DNA of 64,000 bases from Annulohypoxylon bovei var. microspora (taxonomy: Eukaryota; Ascomycota; Sordariomycetes; Xylariales; Hypoxylaceae): the NCBI GenBank assembly GCA_022836615.1, contig MU405220.1:358251-422250 (forward strand). The letters run 5' to 3'. The notes beneath the pieces were generated by a model. The model ran no database searches, was not told where the DNA came from, and was given only the letters and a program-made list of their open reading frames with translations. Position 1 is the stretch's first letter, and every line of letters begins with the position of its first letter. The position numbers and the translations under genes were made by a program. Of the stretch, positions 49,401 to 60,272 are shown one piece after another.

Positions 49401-50575
49401 GTGTTCTACAGTATGTGTTATGTAGCTAGTATGTGCATTAGGTATGTACATACACCCAATGGATCTTTTCCCCCTTGTTCGTTAACTCTTTTGAGAATTG
49501 AAGGCTCCAGCAGAGGTTAACATACACAGCATACACAGCATACAGCACATAAAACCCCAGTAATCTCCCTATACATTTGTATATGTATCTGTATACTACC
49601 TACCTGCCTACATACTAGGTAGGTCATATACCTAGCAGGTACGTTTAACAAGGAACCCCAAACTGACCGCTTGAAGTTTCCACTACTCTTAGTGGGGGCA
49701 ACCTTGAACCTTGGACCTGTAAATAGTTTAGCGCTCTATTTCGTGCCGCCAGAACTGCCATAATCAGCACGTAGGGTTCGCGCCAGTGGCACATCCTCCC
49801 GCTAACTGAGGGCTAATTCAGGGTAGGTACCTTCAGTGCTCTTGTAGACTGTAGTCTCGCTAGGAACGATCGAGATACATACATGGGATGAGAAGCTAGG
49901 ATAATATTGTTCGTTCCCCTGCCCGTTGCACCTGCAGCGCAACGTGATTCTACCACCCATCCATCTCTCTCCTTCTCGTCTTCAACTGGCCCTGGCCCTT
50001 TAACTTTCGCATCCGCCCTACATTTTGCATTTTACCTCCTGCCTCCTATTTTTCTTCTTCACCATCCAAACTGTCGTTCATTTCCTCCCCCTATTCATCT
50101 TCGGTTGGAGGGTGGCTACCAATTGCCTCGTGGTAGCCACTGTTTTTATTTACGTACACGACAACACATGCGATCACACCACTACCCAGCGACATCCCCC
50201 CCATTCCCTTAAACGTGAATACCACGAACGCTGTCCACGAGTTTCCCCATTTCGTTATCGTCAAATTTAATAATAAGCGCCATCACAACCGATCAACCGA
50301 AATATTAATTACGATTCTACGAGATAATTGTCCCCATTTTCGCATACCGAATCGCGCGACGAACTATTACCCTTGGATATCAGCAACAGCGCGCCAATGA
50401 TTTGACAGGTTCTAAAAGTCTCTAGTGAGATTAGTGAGATTAACGTCAAGGTGTATTTTCAAAACGGTCATGAATACACCTATTTGATTGATATTTGGCA
50501 TATTGCGGCGGATTAAGAAGGAATGATAAGCCTCGGCTTATATTGGAATTGTTGACGCGCTATCGATATTTCACA
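46460..50575. other. Large AT-rich intergenic region
   Basis: 4.1 kb without a supported gene. It has many TAGGTA/CTACCTA motifs (for example 47500-47580, 47660-47740, 49590-49640) and AT-rich stretches at 46830-47130 and 47850-48180. The segment 48960-49380 is richer in GC, with overlapping open frames on both strands (48965-49276 minus, 49016-49372 plus), but no recognisable protein. The last 600 nt are CT-rich, leader-like sequence for the next gene. Confidence 0.45.
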
Positions 50576-52375
50576 ATGCTGCAGTTCAATTCCAGCAGTC
50601 GCAACATGGGAGCTGGCCCAAAGACACCTGAACCTTCAGCTCCCGATGATGCGTTACACCAACCGTCTCCTCCACGACCGAGACTAAGATTGAAGAGGCG
50701 TCACGTATCTCACCACTTGAATGCGCCAACTCAACATTTTTTGGCGTCGGTTGCAGCCGCAGATGTGCCAGTTCCAAGTATCGAGGTAGAGGTAGACGAC
50801 TCGGACAGCATGGAGATCTATGAGCATCTACACCTACGGACGTTTTCACCTCCTAAAACGCCTGCTGTCGAGGTTGTACCATCTTCCGAAACAAAGTACC
50901 CCGACTGGTCTGTTGGTTCGGAGTGGAGCTGCTCAGATATTGAGTCAAGTCCAGAATATGAGTCTAGTAGACCATCAACAGCATTTTCTACACAGACTAG
51001 CAACTCGCTATTCAGCCAATTATCGCATGCTTCTGAGGAGGGTGACTTCATCAGCCCAGAACTTAAGGCTTGGGAATTTCCCAAGCTGAAGCCGCACTCT
51101 AATGCAGATGTAACGCGTCAGGAGAGGTCGCGAAAAGCACCGTGGACTAAGGCTATGGACTCGCATTTATGGTCAACTTATATGCTTTATTTGCAAGATC
51201 CGCGAGTCACCCCAATTCGCCTTGGTAGGAGTCGCATTCCTCCTAGCGGGGTGTGCTTACGCGTCGCCCGAGAAGCCAAAAGAAGCTGGAAAGGTTCAAA
51301 GGCGCATTTGACGGCAGATATGAAAAGTGGAAGCAACACGCCTACCGCAGATTCGTCAAAGCCATACATGGAGTGGCCTCATACTTGCGCTGCTACCCGA
51401 GCCCATCTACGTGAGCTTTGTAGAATCAAGGCTACGGCTAGTCCAGGAAAATACAAGTCTCCGAGTCCTACCCCATTCCATAAGGCAGCCCATCGTCGTT
51501 GGAACCGAAAATATGTACCGGCTACCTCCCCATCGATATTTTCTTCCCATGATATGGCCTTCTCTTTAGCAGTGAGCACGTCGGATACCATGAAGCCCGA
51601 GGCTCCCCTGGCTCAACTCACAAGTTCTGAGGTCGAACCCCTACCGGAACCCGCAGGCGATATCAGGCAAGACATGGTAACTCCTGAACGGGAATTACCA
51701 TTTACTGATATTCCTCATCTCCCGTCACCGGTCCTGGCTAAGAGCTACGGACCCAGCTCATCCTCGTCACTCGCCGATGGCATTAGCTTGCCGCGCCAGT
51801 CAAATACGCTAGGCTCTCGGAAGCTCCTTAAGTCTCCAGTCCATCTCACCAGGTCGCGCTCAGGCACACAAAAGCGTAGGTCGGTTAAGAGCATGGAGGA
51901 CCTACCGCGAAAGCGACCGAGTCTATCGGCCGCTTTTTGGAAGGGATCCGAGGATTTAGATAATCTAGCTCAGGCCCAAAGCTTAGAGAGACGCGACCAG
52001 AGCGACAATGTATTCAGTCAAAAAACCCATTGCAGATCATTCTCTGCTTTTTCGGCCCCACATAACGAGGATCCCTTCGTTGTGCCGGCTTCATCATCTC
52101 TAAACTCAGCTATACAGCCACGTCGCTTGGGGTCACCATTTTCGGGCGCAGGTTCCAGTCACAGCTTCCCCAACAGGCTATCAACGCCCATCAATTTTAA
52201 TTTAACAGCTTTACGCCGACCTTTTGCGACGGTACAGCAGCCAAACCAGGAGCGTTCGGGGACACAATCGCCCCCAAGATCCTCCCTAGCATCTCGTCTA
52301 GCTTACCTTGATCAGCGGTTGAGAGAACTTCGAAACCGTGGCGGTGATCGCAGACGCTCTCAGTCGCCCCTATAA
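50576..52375 (+). CDS. Conserved-looking fungal protein of unknown function, 599 aa
   Basis: Intronless. The first true ATG in frame is at 50576 (MLQFNSSSRNMGAGPKTPEP); the frame is open 27 codons further up but without ATG. An alternative start is the Met at 50609. Most of the protein is Ser/Pro-rich and probably disordered. One segment at about residues 187-245 looks folded and conserved: KAPWTKAMDSHLWSTYMLYL, QDPRVTPIRLG, and PPSGVCLRVAREAKRSWKG. It reads like a Myb/SANT-type helix bundle with its tryptophans, so a DNA- or chromatin-related role is a guess. A second short block, ATRAHLRELCRIKATASPGK, follows. The C-terminus ends in a helical, Arg-rich LASRLAYLDQRLRELRNR. No membrane segment is seen. 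Confidence 0.75.
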   Translation: MLQFNSSSRNMGAGPKTPEPSAPDDALHQPSPPRPRLRLKRRHVSHHLNAPTQHFLASVAAADVPVPSIEVEVDDSDSMEIYEHLHLRTFSPPKTPAVEVVPSSETKYPDWSVGSEWSCSDIESSPEYESSRPSTAFSTQTSNSLFSQLSHASEEGDFISPELKAWEFPKLKPHSNADVTRQERSRKAPWTKAMDSHLWSTYMLYLQDPRVTPIRLGRSRIPPSGVCLRVAREAKRSWKGSKAHLTADMKSGSNTPTADSSKPYMEWPHTCAATRAHLRELCRIKATASPGKYKSPSPTPFHKAAHRRWNRKYVPATSPSIFSSHDMAFSLAVSTSDTMKPEAPLAQLTSSEVEPLPEPAGDIRQDMVTPERELPFTDIPHLPSPVLAKSYGPSSSSSLADGISLPRQSNTLGSRKLLKSPVHLTRSRSGTQKRRSVKSMEDLPRKRPSLSAAFWKGSEDLDNLAQAQSLERRDQSDNVFSQKTHCRSFSAFSAPHNEDPFVVPASSSLNSAIQPRRLGSPFSGAGSSHSFPNRLSTPINFNLTALRRPFATVQQPNQERSGTQSPPRSSLASRLAYLDQRLRELRNRGGDRRRSQSPL

Positions 52376-53556
52376 TGAGCATCAGCGATCACGTCGTCCA
52401 CGGCCTACTTTATCACCACATTCGTCTTACTTTCCTTTTCTGTACACAACTATACCACACATTATGATTTCCTTATGACTTGAATGATATTTACGCTGCC
52501 TGCATAACGCATACTAAGGGCACATTCCGATCAAAGCATTTTCCTTCTACGAGGCTAAAGCCTCCTGACCCCTCGTATGTGAAAGGAGGGAAGGCATGAT
52601 ACGCAATCAATCTTGCAACTTCATGAACTTCGCACCTTGGAGAGCAGCAGTTTGGAGACCATTTTATTAACAGCTGGATGATGTATCCTAGCGAGAGAGG
52701 AGATTCCTCCATGACACACGACGCTTTCCTTTTTGTTCCTTTTTCTTGACGAGTATTATGAAAGATGACACGATTGATGAGATAGCAAGAGCGCCTTCTT
52801 GTTCGGATCACGGTTACGACTTGGTATATCTCTTGGCCCACCAGAGCAATGTGAGATGATTAGCTATGGTTACGATTAGAACCCGGCGTCTTGGCTCGGA
52901 CTGAGAAAAAAGTTTTTGACGAGGTCACATATTGCACTTCTAGCTTCAGATGATGACATTCCTCTGATAATGTTGGTAGATAACCAACATGATCTATTAC
53001 AATATTTTGATGATTTACAAGGACCGTGTGATGAATACAGTTCTAGTGTTTGCAATCTTGCACTTTGATATATGTACCAAGCCTTCGTTTCCCGGTTTGA
53101 TGCCAATCTCTAGGAACATATGGTTGGAAGTTCAGGTTCGATTTTTGTGCTTCCAATATACAGGAAGAAAGGGAAAGAAGAAAAGAGGAAAAAAAAAAAA
53201 AAAAAAAAAGGCCTAAGATTGCTGTTGACATTTATAATATTCCTCACCCCGGTTTGCGTAGAGGCTAACAGGAAGCGAGAAAGAGACCATTCCTTCATTG
53301 TATGTTAAGAAACTACTAAACTTGATATATCTTATATCTATTATAATTATACATTATAAGGAGATAAAGCCTATAGGAATCCGTCCATATAGATATCCAT
53401 ATTTATATGCTGGGTATATTGGTACTTTAAGTGACGACGATCACGTCTCACCTATCTCAGCCTTAGCTATCATGCTGCCTTCCTAGATATTATAACATTA
53501 AGGCCTATAAGCCTTCACCCGTGAAGTCGAAGTGTGTCATCGATACTGGGCAGTTC
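52376..53556. other. Convergent intergenic region with poly-A run
   Basis: 1.2 kb between the 599-aa gene and the BTB gene. A run of about 20 A occurs at 53190-53209, and AT-rich DNA at 53290-53430. No gene seen. Confidence 0.5.
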
Positions 53557-54551
53557 TCACATCTCTCTGTCGGACTCGGGGATGGTATCGCTACAAGGTG
53601 AAACCACCCGCGACCCGAACTTCGACTGGTCGCGCTCCGAATCCGACTCCATGTAACCTTCCATGTATGGTGACGGTACAAGGGGTGAGAGAGAAGCGGC
53701 GTGTGGGCATCTGCCTTGCCCGACGGTCGACCGGTGGGTGTGGAACGAGCACTGTCGGAAGCCGAACTGCCGCTCCTCGTTGCGGAGGTTGTTGGAGGGG
53801 AGTCTGAGCTGGGGGTTCTTGAAGTGGCCCTCGAGCCCGGTCTGGGCCATCTTTCGCGTGTGGCTGTGGTACTCGGCCCAGAAGTCGGGACACTGATCGA
53901 ATAGGCGTTGGATGGTATTGGACATCTCGGCCGTCACCACGCCGCCGAGCGTCCAAGCCGTCATCGCGACGATCCATTTCCGGAGCCGCAAGCTCTCCTG
54001 CGGGTCGGTGGCCTTATACACGTAATTGATGAGCTTTGGGTTGATGTCCCAATTGCACCGAAGGTACACATCTTGGATAGCGTCCATGGTGCAGTCTTGT
54101 AAGGCGGGAATCTCGATCTGGGCGGCGAATAGGTGTAGGTTAACTAAATCCCAATGGAGTTCCTTGCAGGAGTTATAGGCCTCGGCGGAATCGATGAATT
54201 TGTCGAAGTTCCTCCGCCCGTTCAGCCAGTACGCGAACAGCTCGAATGTATCTGGACATTGATCTTCTAAGATCATAACGAGGTGAGGCTGACCCTTCTC
54301 AAACTCGAGGCGCGCCGTATCGAGATGCTGCCGGAAGTACGAGCATGATGCCAAAACGTCTCTCGGAACCAGGAATTCCTGGCTGCCCGGTCCAACCAGC
54401 AATTTCACGGTCGCTGGGCCGGCCAGTCTAGGAGAACTTCACAGACGAGTCAGCCCGAACAAAGCATTCGCTTTACAAGTACCTATTCGACAACTCACGT
54501 TTTTGGAGAGCTTCCCGAAGCTCGCTTCTCGCCGAATCTACCTCTCAACAT
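53557..54551 (-). CDS. BTB/POZ domain protein
   Basis: Exons 54551-54499 and 54427-53557, 307 aa; the 71-nt intron begins gtgagt. The short first exon gives MLRGRFGEKRASGSSPKT, and after the junction LAGPATVKLLVGPGSQEFLV starts the BTB fold. Residues about 20-130 match fungal BTB proteins: FLVPRDVLASCSYFRQHL, then the acidic EDQCPDTFELFAYWLNGR, then CKELHWDLVNLHLFAAQIEI and PALQDCTMDAIQDVY. The C-terminal half holds NTIQRLFDQCPDFWAEYHSH, then a Cys/His-containing tail. Such proteins often dimerise and some bridge to cullin-3; no partner domain is seen here, so the function is open. Confidence 0.82.
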
Positions 54552-55259
54552 TTTGGCTATTATTGAAAAATAAAAATAAAAATAAAATCGAATCGGGAGA
54601 CCAGGATTAGTACAGACAATAAGTGAAAAGAGCCAGTCTCTCACTTGTTAAACGAATGGAAGTTGAGGCTGAGCAACAGAAAGATGGATGAAGTATGAAT
54701 GAAGGGGTTTCAACTCAGCAGTCCTCTTGGCAAGGCCCCGAGGAGTTGGAAGCTATCTTAGGGTGTGATCGGGTGGGTGGAGCGCGAACGCCTCGCTAAA
54801 ACTTGGCACGACGACATCCCGCACCTACTTACTACTCTACAGCGGGCGAGGAGGCCGAGGATGTCGGAGCTGGTTACATCATTGGCAGCCTACAGCATCG
54901 TGGGACGAAACGATAACAGGAATATACAGGAGTACTCGTCCCATGTTGAGCCCTAGCGGTAGGAGGAGCCAGGGTGAATTTGCGGCGGATCTGAATGGCT
55001 GCTTCAGGTTCAGCCCCTGACGCGGGAAAGGAACTAGGATGGTGTTTCTAGCTCGGCTTAGACCACCGAACCCATACCCGTTTCGGCTTCACACCCGTAG
55101 GACTTTGTGAAGAAGAAACAAGCGGCTATGGAGGTTTCAAAGGGTTCCTGAGACGTTCTGGAATTGGCCTTTCGAATGTATGTATGTGCGAGATTGCGAT
55201 CTCGTATGCTCGATAGCACTGTTACAGTTACATATATTATAAGTCACTAACATAAGGCG
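54552..55259. other. Intergenic region up to the TIR element
   Basis: About 700 nt including the BTB promoter. It has an AAATAAAAATAAAAATAAAA-type run near 54565-54590. No gene seen. Confidence 0.5.
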
Positions 55260-55269
55260 GTCAGATAGG

Positions 55270-56717
55270 GGGATTCTGCTGAAACCACCTCGTCGACTAG
55301 GTCGGACCACCTCTCGGAGTTTAGCTCGGACCACCTCCTAGGGTCCGAGCTAACTCCGAAAATGATTAAATATTGAATAAATTCATAGCGCCACGGTTTT
55401 AATTATTATAAAAATAAACTTTATATCATTCGAAAGCTAATTTTTCAACGGTTTTAATGAACTAAGTTGCACGAAATTTGAGTGATTATTCATCAAGTTA
55501 TCTTTAGGTGTAATTTTTAAAAAAATATATAAATAAAACGTAATGTTTAAAACAAGTTTTAAACTTATAATTAAGTTTATAAATTACACTTTTATAATAT
55601 TATTTTTTTTAAATTTTATTATTATTTAAGAATTTTTAATTTAATTATATAAAAATTTTAAAAATTAATTTATACAATAAATAATTAATTAAAAAATAAA
55701 TAATAAAAATATTTATTTTAATTTAAAATTAAAATTTTATTTATTAAATTAAATTTTAATGAAATATTTTCTTTTAAAATTTAATTATATTTAAAAAAAA
55801 TTAAAAAAATTTAATAAAATTTATAATAATTAAATTTAAATATATATAATTTATAATAATTAAAAAACGTTTTATTATTATTAAAAGTTTATTATTTTAA
55901 CTTAATAAATTCCTGCTAAGTTTGAGCCGGCTTTTTTGATTGGTTGAAGATCTATCGATAAGCACAGGCCAGCTGGGAGTACTTTGCCACCCATACAAAT
56001 TCATATGCATCTCATTGTACCTACATAAACAATACAAAGTGCTATCTTAAAACCTGAATAACTTCACCAAAACTAAATGCACAATATAATAATTTATATA
56101 GATCGATAGATGACTCAAAAACGCATCGAATGAACTAAAATGCACTATTAACAGATTAGTAATGAAATAGATACGCAGAAAATCGTATAAGGTATCAATA
56201 TTGAAGCGTTTCAGGGGTATCACGTGCGACCGGTTCGCCACAACGACATTGAAAGCCGCAGTACAACAGCTCATTACGTACGAAATATAGCGTGCAACCT
56301 GTTGAAACCTATATCATTAGAAGCGCCTAATTGAGGGCTATATAATAATATAAACTTTATGATTCTAAGAGTAGTAAAAAACAAGTTATTCAGGTTGAAA
56401 CTTAAGGGTCCCATGTACTGACTTTTAGTGGCTTTTAGTGATTACTAATAAGGTCAGGGTTAGGGTTACGTAAGACTAATCCGAGACTGGTCTGAGATTA
56501 GTCCTAATTGGGATACTGGTCTAAGCTCATACCCAGACCAGACCGAGACTGAACTTTAAAGTGGGGCTGGCTGAATCAGCAAGGTGGGGCGATCTAACCT
56601 ATCTAGGTGAACTAGTTGGAGGTGGTCTTGGCAGGCCGTTTTTTCGGAGTTAAGCCCCTCGGAGCGCCTCAGGAGGTGGTCCGAGCTAGTCGACGAGGTG
56701 GTCCGAGCTATGAGCCC
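55270..56717. mobile_element. Non-autonomous TIR transposon, Mutator-like (MULE/MITE)
   Basis: Flanked by a perfect 10-bp direct repeat, GTCAGATAGG, at 55260-55269 and 56718-56727. The ends are inverted repeats that start GGG and share ACCACCTCGTCGACTAG and CTCGGACCACCTC; each end holds two copies of the GGACCACCTC unit. Left end is about 55270-55360, right end about 56628-56717. The inside holds no transposase. A 9-11 bp target duplication with long inverted ends is characteristic of Mutator-like elements. The core from 55360 to 55920 is nearly all A and T, which fits repeat-induced point mutation, although native AT-rich filler is also possible. Confidence 0.7.
55540..55915. other. Extreme AT block inside the TIR element
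   Basis: About 375 nt with hardly any G or C, made of TTAAAT/AATTAA runs. No coding potential. Confidence 0.85.
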
Positions 56718-57085
56718 GTCAGATAGGTACCTACCTAGCTAGCTAGCTATCTTTCCATAGGTGCCATATAGTGGAATTGTGACAAATCAGGATCGATCGT
56801 CCTCCCCACTCTCATAGTCTCTTATGTACGCCCCCGTCTGTGTGTGTGTGTAACGGACCACCTCAGTGTACTAGATGTATGTAAGAAAGACAACGAAGAA
56901 GCTAGCGTTCATGTAAGTCGGAGTGAATCATCAGAGCCGCATATATATATATATCCATTTATTTATCGCCGATGGCGTTAGGGAAAAGGAGGCTAGTAGA
57001 GAAATTTTTACGATAGGTTAACGGAGAATTTGGCAATGCGGTGCGAAGAAAAGGAGAAAATGGTCATGTAAGTCAGAGTGGATAC

Positions 57086-57254
57086 TGTCACGATCTTAAA
57101 AAAACGGATTGGGAGATAACTCGGCAAGTTATGCGATTGGTAAATGGAAAGGTTTATCAGGTGGGTAAAGCGTTGTTGTTTTTCTTCAGTTTAAACTTTG
57201 ATCTAAAACACAGGAATAACCTTTATATCTCATTGGTCACCTGACCACCCCACA
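57086..57254 (+). mobile_element. LTR-like end (TG...CA) of a small retroelement
   Basis: Starts TGTCACGATC and ends CACCCCACA, the TG...CA form of an LTR. Its last 100 bp (57155-57254) are repeated identically at 58015-58114. No tRNA primer site is obvious directly downstream, and no target duplication links the outer edges, so the element is degenerate or the boundary is only approximate. Confidence 0.5.
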
Positions 57255-58114
57255 CTCGGCCCATACTCCCTTGAGGGCAACGCCCTCAAAACCAAACCCA
57301 GAAGAAGCTATTCCCATCCTTGCTGCCGCCATCCATTACTGCCCAGAATCCCACTCCTAATCGCCATCCCACCAGGTTTAACCAACCCCAACCGATCTCT
57401 GCCCCACCACTGATAGCTACGGCACGCATGCACCAGAACAAACAGCCACCACACAATACACTGCAGACCACAGTCATCCCAACCACCCAGTCACCTCGGC
57501 TCAGGTATATTCCAGCTATGGTTGGTCGTAGCCTACACGATCGGGGAACCGCGTCCTGGCCGAACTCAGGGCGAAAGCGCTCGGCAAGGCGGTCTCAACC
57601 GATGAAACGACGAAAACGAGGGAAAAACCGAAGCAAAAACAGAAAACTTAGGCTTAGATGTGAATGCTTGGTGATTATCGAGTAGGTAATGGTTGAATAG
57701 GGTGTGGTCTTGGTCCCAAAACGGATCTCGTCTGATTAATTCATATTCTCTCGAAGCCCCAACAGGCTTAGTTCCAGTTCATCTCAATTCCTCGTAGTTA
57801 ATTGCCAGTTTGTTACAGTTCCAGTTCCCAGTTTATCACCAGTTAATTCGTTCTCGTCAATTGATCAGGTTCTTCAGTAAGGTTCTTCAGTAAAAGGCCA
57901 GTAAAAGTCAGAAACAACAGAAACAGCCAGACGAGGCCAACAAAGGGCCAACGCCCCGCAATGGGATTAAACGTGCAGGTCTACCAGTTCGAAATCGTGC
58001 AGCTCTCGTCAAGATATCAGGTGGGTAAAGCGTTGTTGTTTTTCTTCAGTTTAAACTTTGATCTAAAACACAGGAATAACCTTTATATCTCATTGGTCAC
58101 CTGACCACCCCACA
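57155..58114 (+). repeat. 100-bp perfect direct repeats flanking 760 bp
   Basis: Copies at 57155-57254 and 58015-58114 are identical over 100 bp (start TATCAGGTGGGTAAAGCG, end CCACCCCACA). The 760 bp between them contain a small perfect hairpin (GAGGGC-AAC-GCCCTC, near 57273), an open frame 57320-57685 that is Pro/Gln-rich then very basic, and repeated CCAGTT/TTCAGTAA units at about 57770-57900. It could be a non-autonomous LTR element of the TRIM kind whose second LTR is truncated. Confidence 0.75.
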
Positions 58115-58716
58115 GGTTGTTTTTAAGCATAGATATCCGTATCCGTTCCCCTAATCGCAATAATCATTAGAATAACGTCATCAAATCACGGCTCCGTTAT
58201 GGATAATCTAATCGGCTACCGGCGACTAAACGGCAACGGCAACCTCACGAAGTTAAATCATTAATCAGCATCGGAAGACAATACATAGTATTTGTCAATT
58301 CGAAGACTGTTCACTGGTCACTCCGGCCATTCTTTCCCCCCTCCCTTCCAGTCTTTTCTTCCGAACACCTTTAGATCGCGTGAAGTATAAAAGCTTATGA
58401 GGCTCCCGGTCATCATCTCGATATTGTATAGAATTCCTCGTAGAGTAACAATGCACCATATCCTATCTCAATACATTTCCCATAATAGCAAATAAGAGGG
58501 TAAAGCGAAACAAGCCTCTTATTTCGGGTTGCAAGATACCGAATTTATAACAATCCCTTATCATCTCGGTAAGCTCCACCACATCCATCTGACAGCATAC
58601 ACATAAACGTCGAGATCATAGTCGATCCCCCACAATCTTATCAAGAGGATCAAGAGGATCAAGCGGAAAGACAGGGTAAAGTACAGTGCTGTAAAGTACC
58701 TATGTACATAGAAATC
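58115..58716. promoter_or_regulatory. Intergenic region and promoter of the OYE gene
   Basis: 600 nt. GGATCAAGA is repeated three times near 58645-58665. No gene seen. Confidence 0.45.
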
Positions 58717-59949
58717 ATGTCATCTATCACGAACAAGGGCGCCCCTAATGCCACCTTCTACACGCCTGTCCAGGACCCACCCGCGGGAACTGCCTTGGAC
58801 CCAGCCTCGGCCCCAACCTTGTTCAAGCCGTTGAAGATCCGGGGAATCGAGCTGCAGAACCGCTTCGCCGTTGCACCGATGTGCCAGTACAGTGGCGACG
58901 ATGGACACGTCACCGACTGGCACTTCGCGCACTTGTCGCAGTTCATCCTGCGCGGCACGGCGTTGACCATCGTTGAGGCTACCGCCGTCACGCCCAACGG
59001 CCGCATCACCCCCGAGGACCTCGGGCTGTGGAAGGACAGCCAGGTCGCGGGCCTCAAGCGCATCGTCGACTTCGCGCACTCGCAGGGCCAGAAGGTCGGC
59101 ATCCAGCTCGCCCACGCCGGCCGCAAGGCCAGCACCGTCGCCCCGTGGCTCATGCCCGACGGCTCCACCCGCGCCGTCGCCGCCGCTGAGAACGGCGGTT
59201 GGCCAGATAATACATGGGCACCCAGCGCCCTCAAGTTCCGCGAGGGCTACGCCGAGCCGAAGGCCATGACGCTCGACGACATCAAGTTCCTCGTGCAGGC
59301 GTTTAGGGACGCGGCCAAGAGGGCTATCGCGGCTGGCTTCGACGTCATCGAGATCCACGGCGCCCACGGGTACCTGATCACCGAGTTCCTATCCCCATTC
59401 AGCAATAGGCGGACGGACCAGTACGGCGGCAGCTTCGAGAACTGCACGCGCCTGCTCTTCGAGGTCATCGAGGCGGTGCGCGGCGTGATCCCCGAGACCA
59501 TGCCCCTGTTCCTCCGAATTTCCGCTACCGAGTGGATGGAGTGGAGCGGCGAGCCCAGCTGGACGATGGAGCAGAGCATCCAACTGGCTAAGCTATTACC
59601 GGCCGCCGGCATCGACCTGCTCGACGTCAGCTCGGCCGGCAACAACCCGGCGCAGCGCATGGTTATCCACCCTTACGCGCAGATCAACTTCGCGGGCACG
59701 ATCCGCGACGCGCTGAAGAAGGACGGCGTTGACTTGCTTATCGGCGCCGTGGGCCTGGTCACCAACTCCGAGATGGCCCGCCGCATCGTCCAGGAGGGCG
59801 AGGCCCCGCAGGCAGATCTCGTGCTGGTCGGCCGTCAGTTCCTGCGTGAGCCCGAGTTCGTGCTGCGCGCGGCGCAGGAGTTGGGCGTCGAGGTCAAGTG
59901 GCCTAATCAGTACCATAGGGCCGTGTGGCCGAAGGGCCAGAGGATTTAG
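58717..59949 (+). CDS. NADPH dehydrogenase, old yellow enzyme family (YqjM-like)
   Basis: Intronless, 410 aa from MSSITNKGAP; an ATG five codons earlier (58702) is also possible. FMN-dependent ene-reductase with a TIM barrel that reduces activated C=C bonds with NADPH. The YqjM-type (thermophilic-like) signature is clear: PMCQYSGDDG with C56 and Y58, QLAHAGRKAS at 130-139, the catalytic pair H214 and H217 in EIHGAHGYLITEFLSP with Y219, and NRRTDQYGGSFENCTR at 230-245. The phosphate-binding end has GAVGLVTN and LVLVGRQFLREP. Codon use is strongly GC-rich at third positions, unlike the AT-rich flanks, so the gene is well expressed or recently moved. Physiological substrate unknown; it sits among repeats and a broken SDR. 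Confidence 0.93.
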   Translation: MSSITNKGAPNATFYTPVQDPPAGTALDPASAPTLFKPLKIRGIELQNRFAVAPMCQYSGDDGHVTDWHFAHLSQFILRGTALTIVEATAVTPNGRITPEDLGLWKDSQVAGLKRIVDFAHSQGQKVGIQLAHAGRKASTVAPWLMPDGSTRAVAAAENGGWPDNTWAPSALKFREGYAEPKAMTLDDIKFLVQAFRDAAKRAIAAGFDVIEIHGAHGYLITEFLSPFSNRRTDQYGGSFENCTRLLFEVIEAVRGVIPETMPLFLRISATEWMEWSGEPSWTMEQSIQLAKLLPAAGIDLLDVSSAGNNPAQRMVIHPYAQINFAGTIRDALKKDGVDLLIGAVGLVTNSEMARRIVQEGEAPQADLVLVGRQFLREPEFVLRAAQELGVEVKWPNQYHRAVWPKGQRI

Positions 59950-60272
59950 ACGGGATGAAATAGATGGTGGTGGTGGTGGTGGTGATGTGTACTACTTAGA
60001 TAGAGCTTACGACTGACGGCACGATACGAAACGACATGGCGAAGCGCGGCTATTGGCGATTTTGATAGATAACGACATATCCAATAGACACATTCGGAAC
60101 AGAATTACAATTAAATCATTAGTTAGTTAGACCAACATTGTTTTATTTTGGCGATAGCTTTAATTCTGGCAAGAGGCAAGCAATTTAAGTTCCCGAGTAC
60201 TGTGAATCCATCGCCAGCCTATGATCCGCTCATCTACCAACCCCAAGCTTCAACCAGCAGGTGGTCTCATCT
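59950..60272. other. Convergent spacer
   Basis: 323 nt between the OYE stop and the small Cys-rich gene stop. A (GGT)n run occurs at about 59965-59985. Confidence 0.6.

Noticed and set aside
56454..56468. GGGTTAGGGTTA telomere-like motif
   Set aside because: Only two units, inside the TIR element; not an interstitial telomere array.
57320..57685. 121-aa frame inside the LTR-like element as a host gene
   Set aside because: Lies between identical direct repeats, composition Pro/Gln then Arg/Lys-rich, no domain; treated as element sequence.
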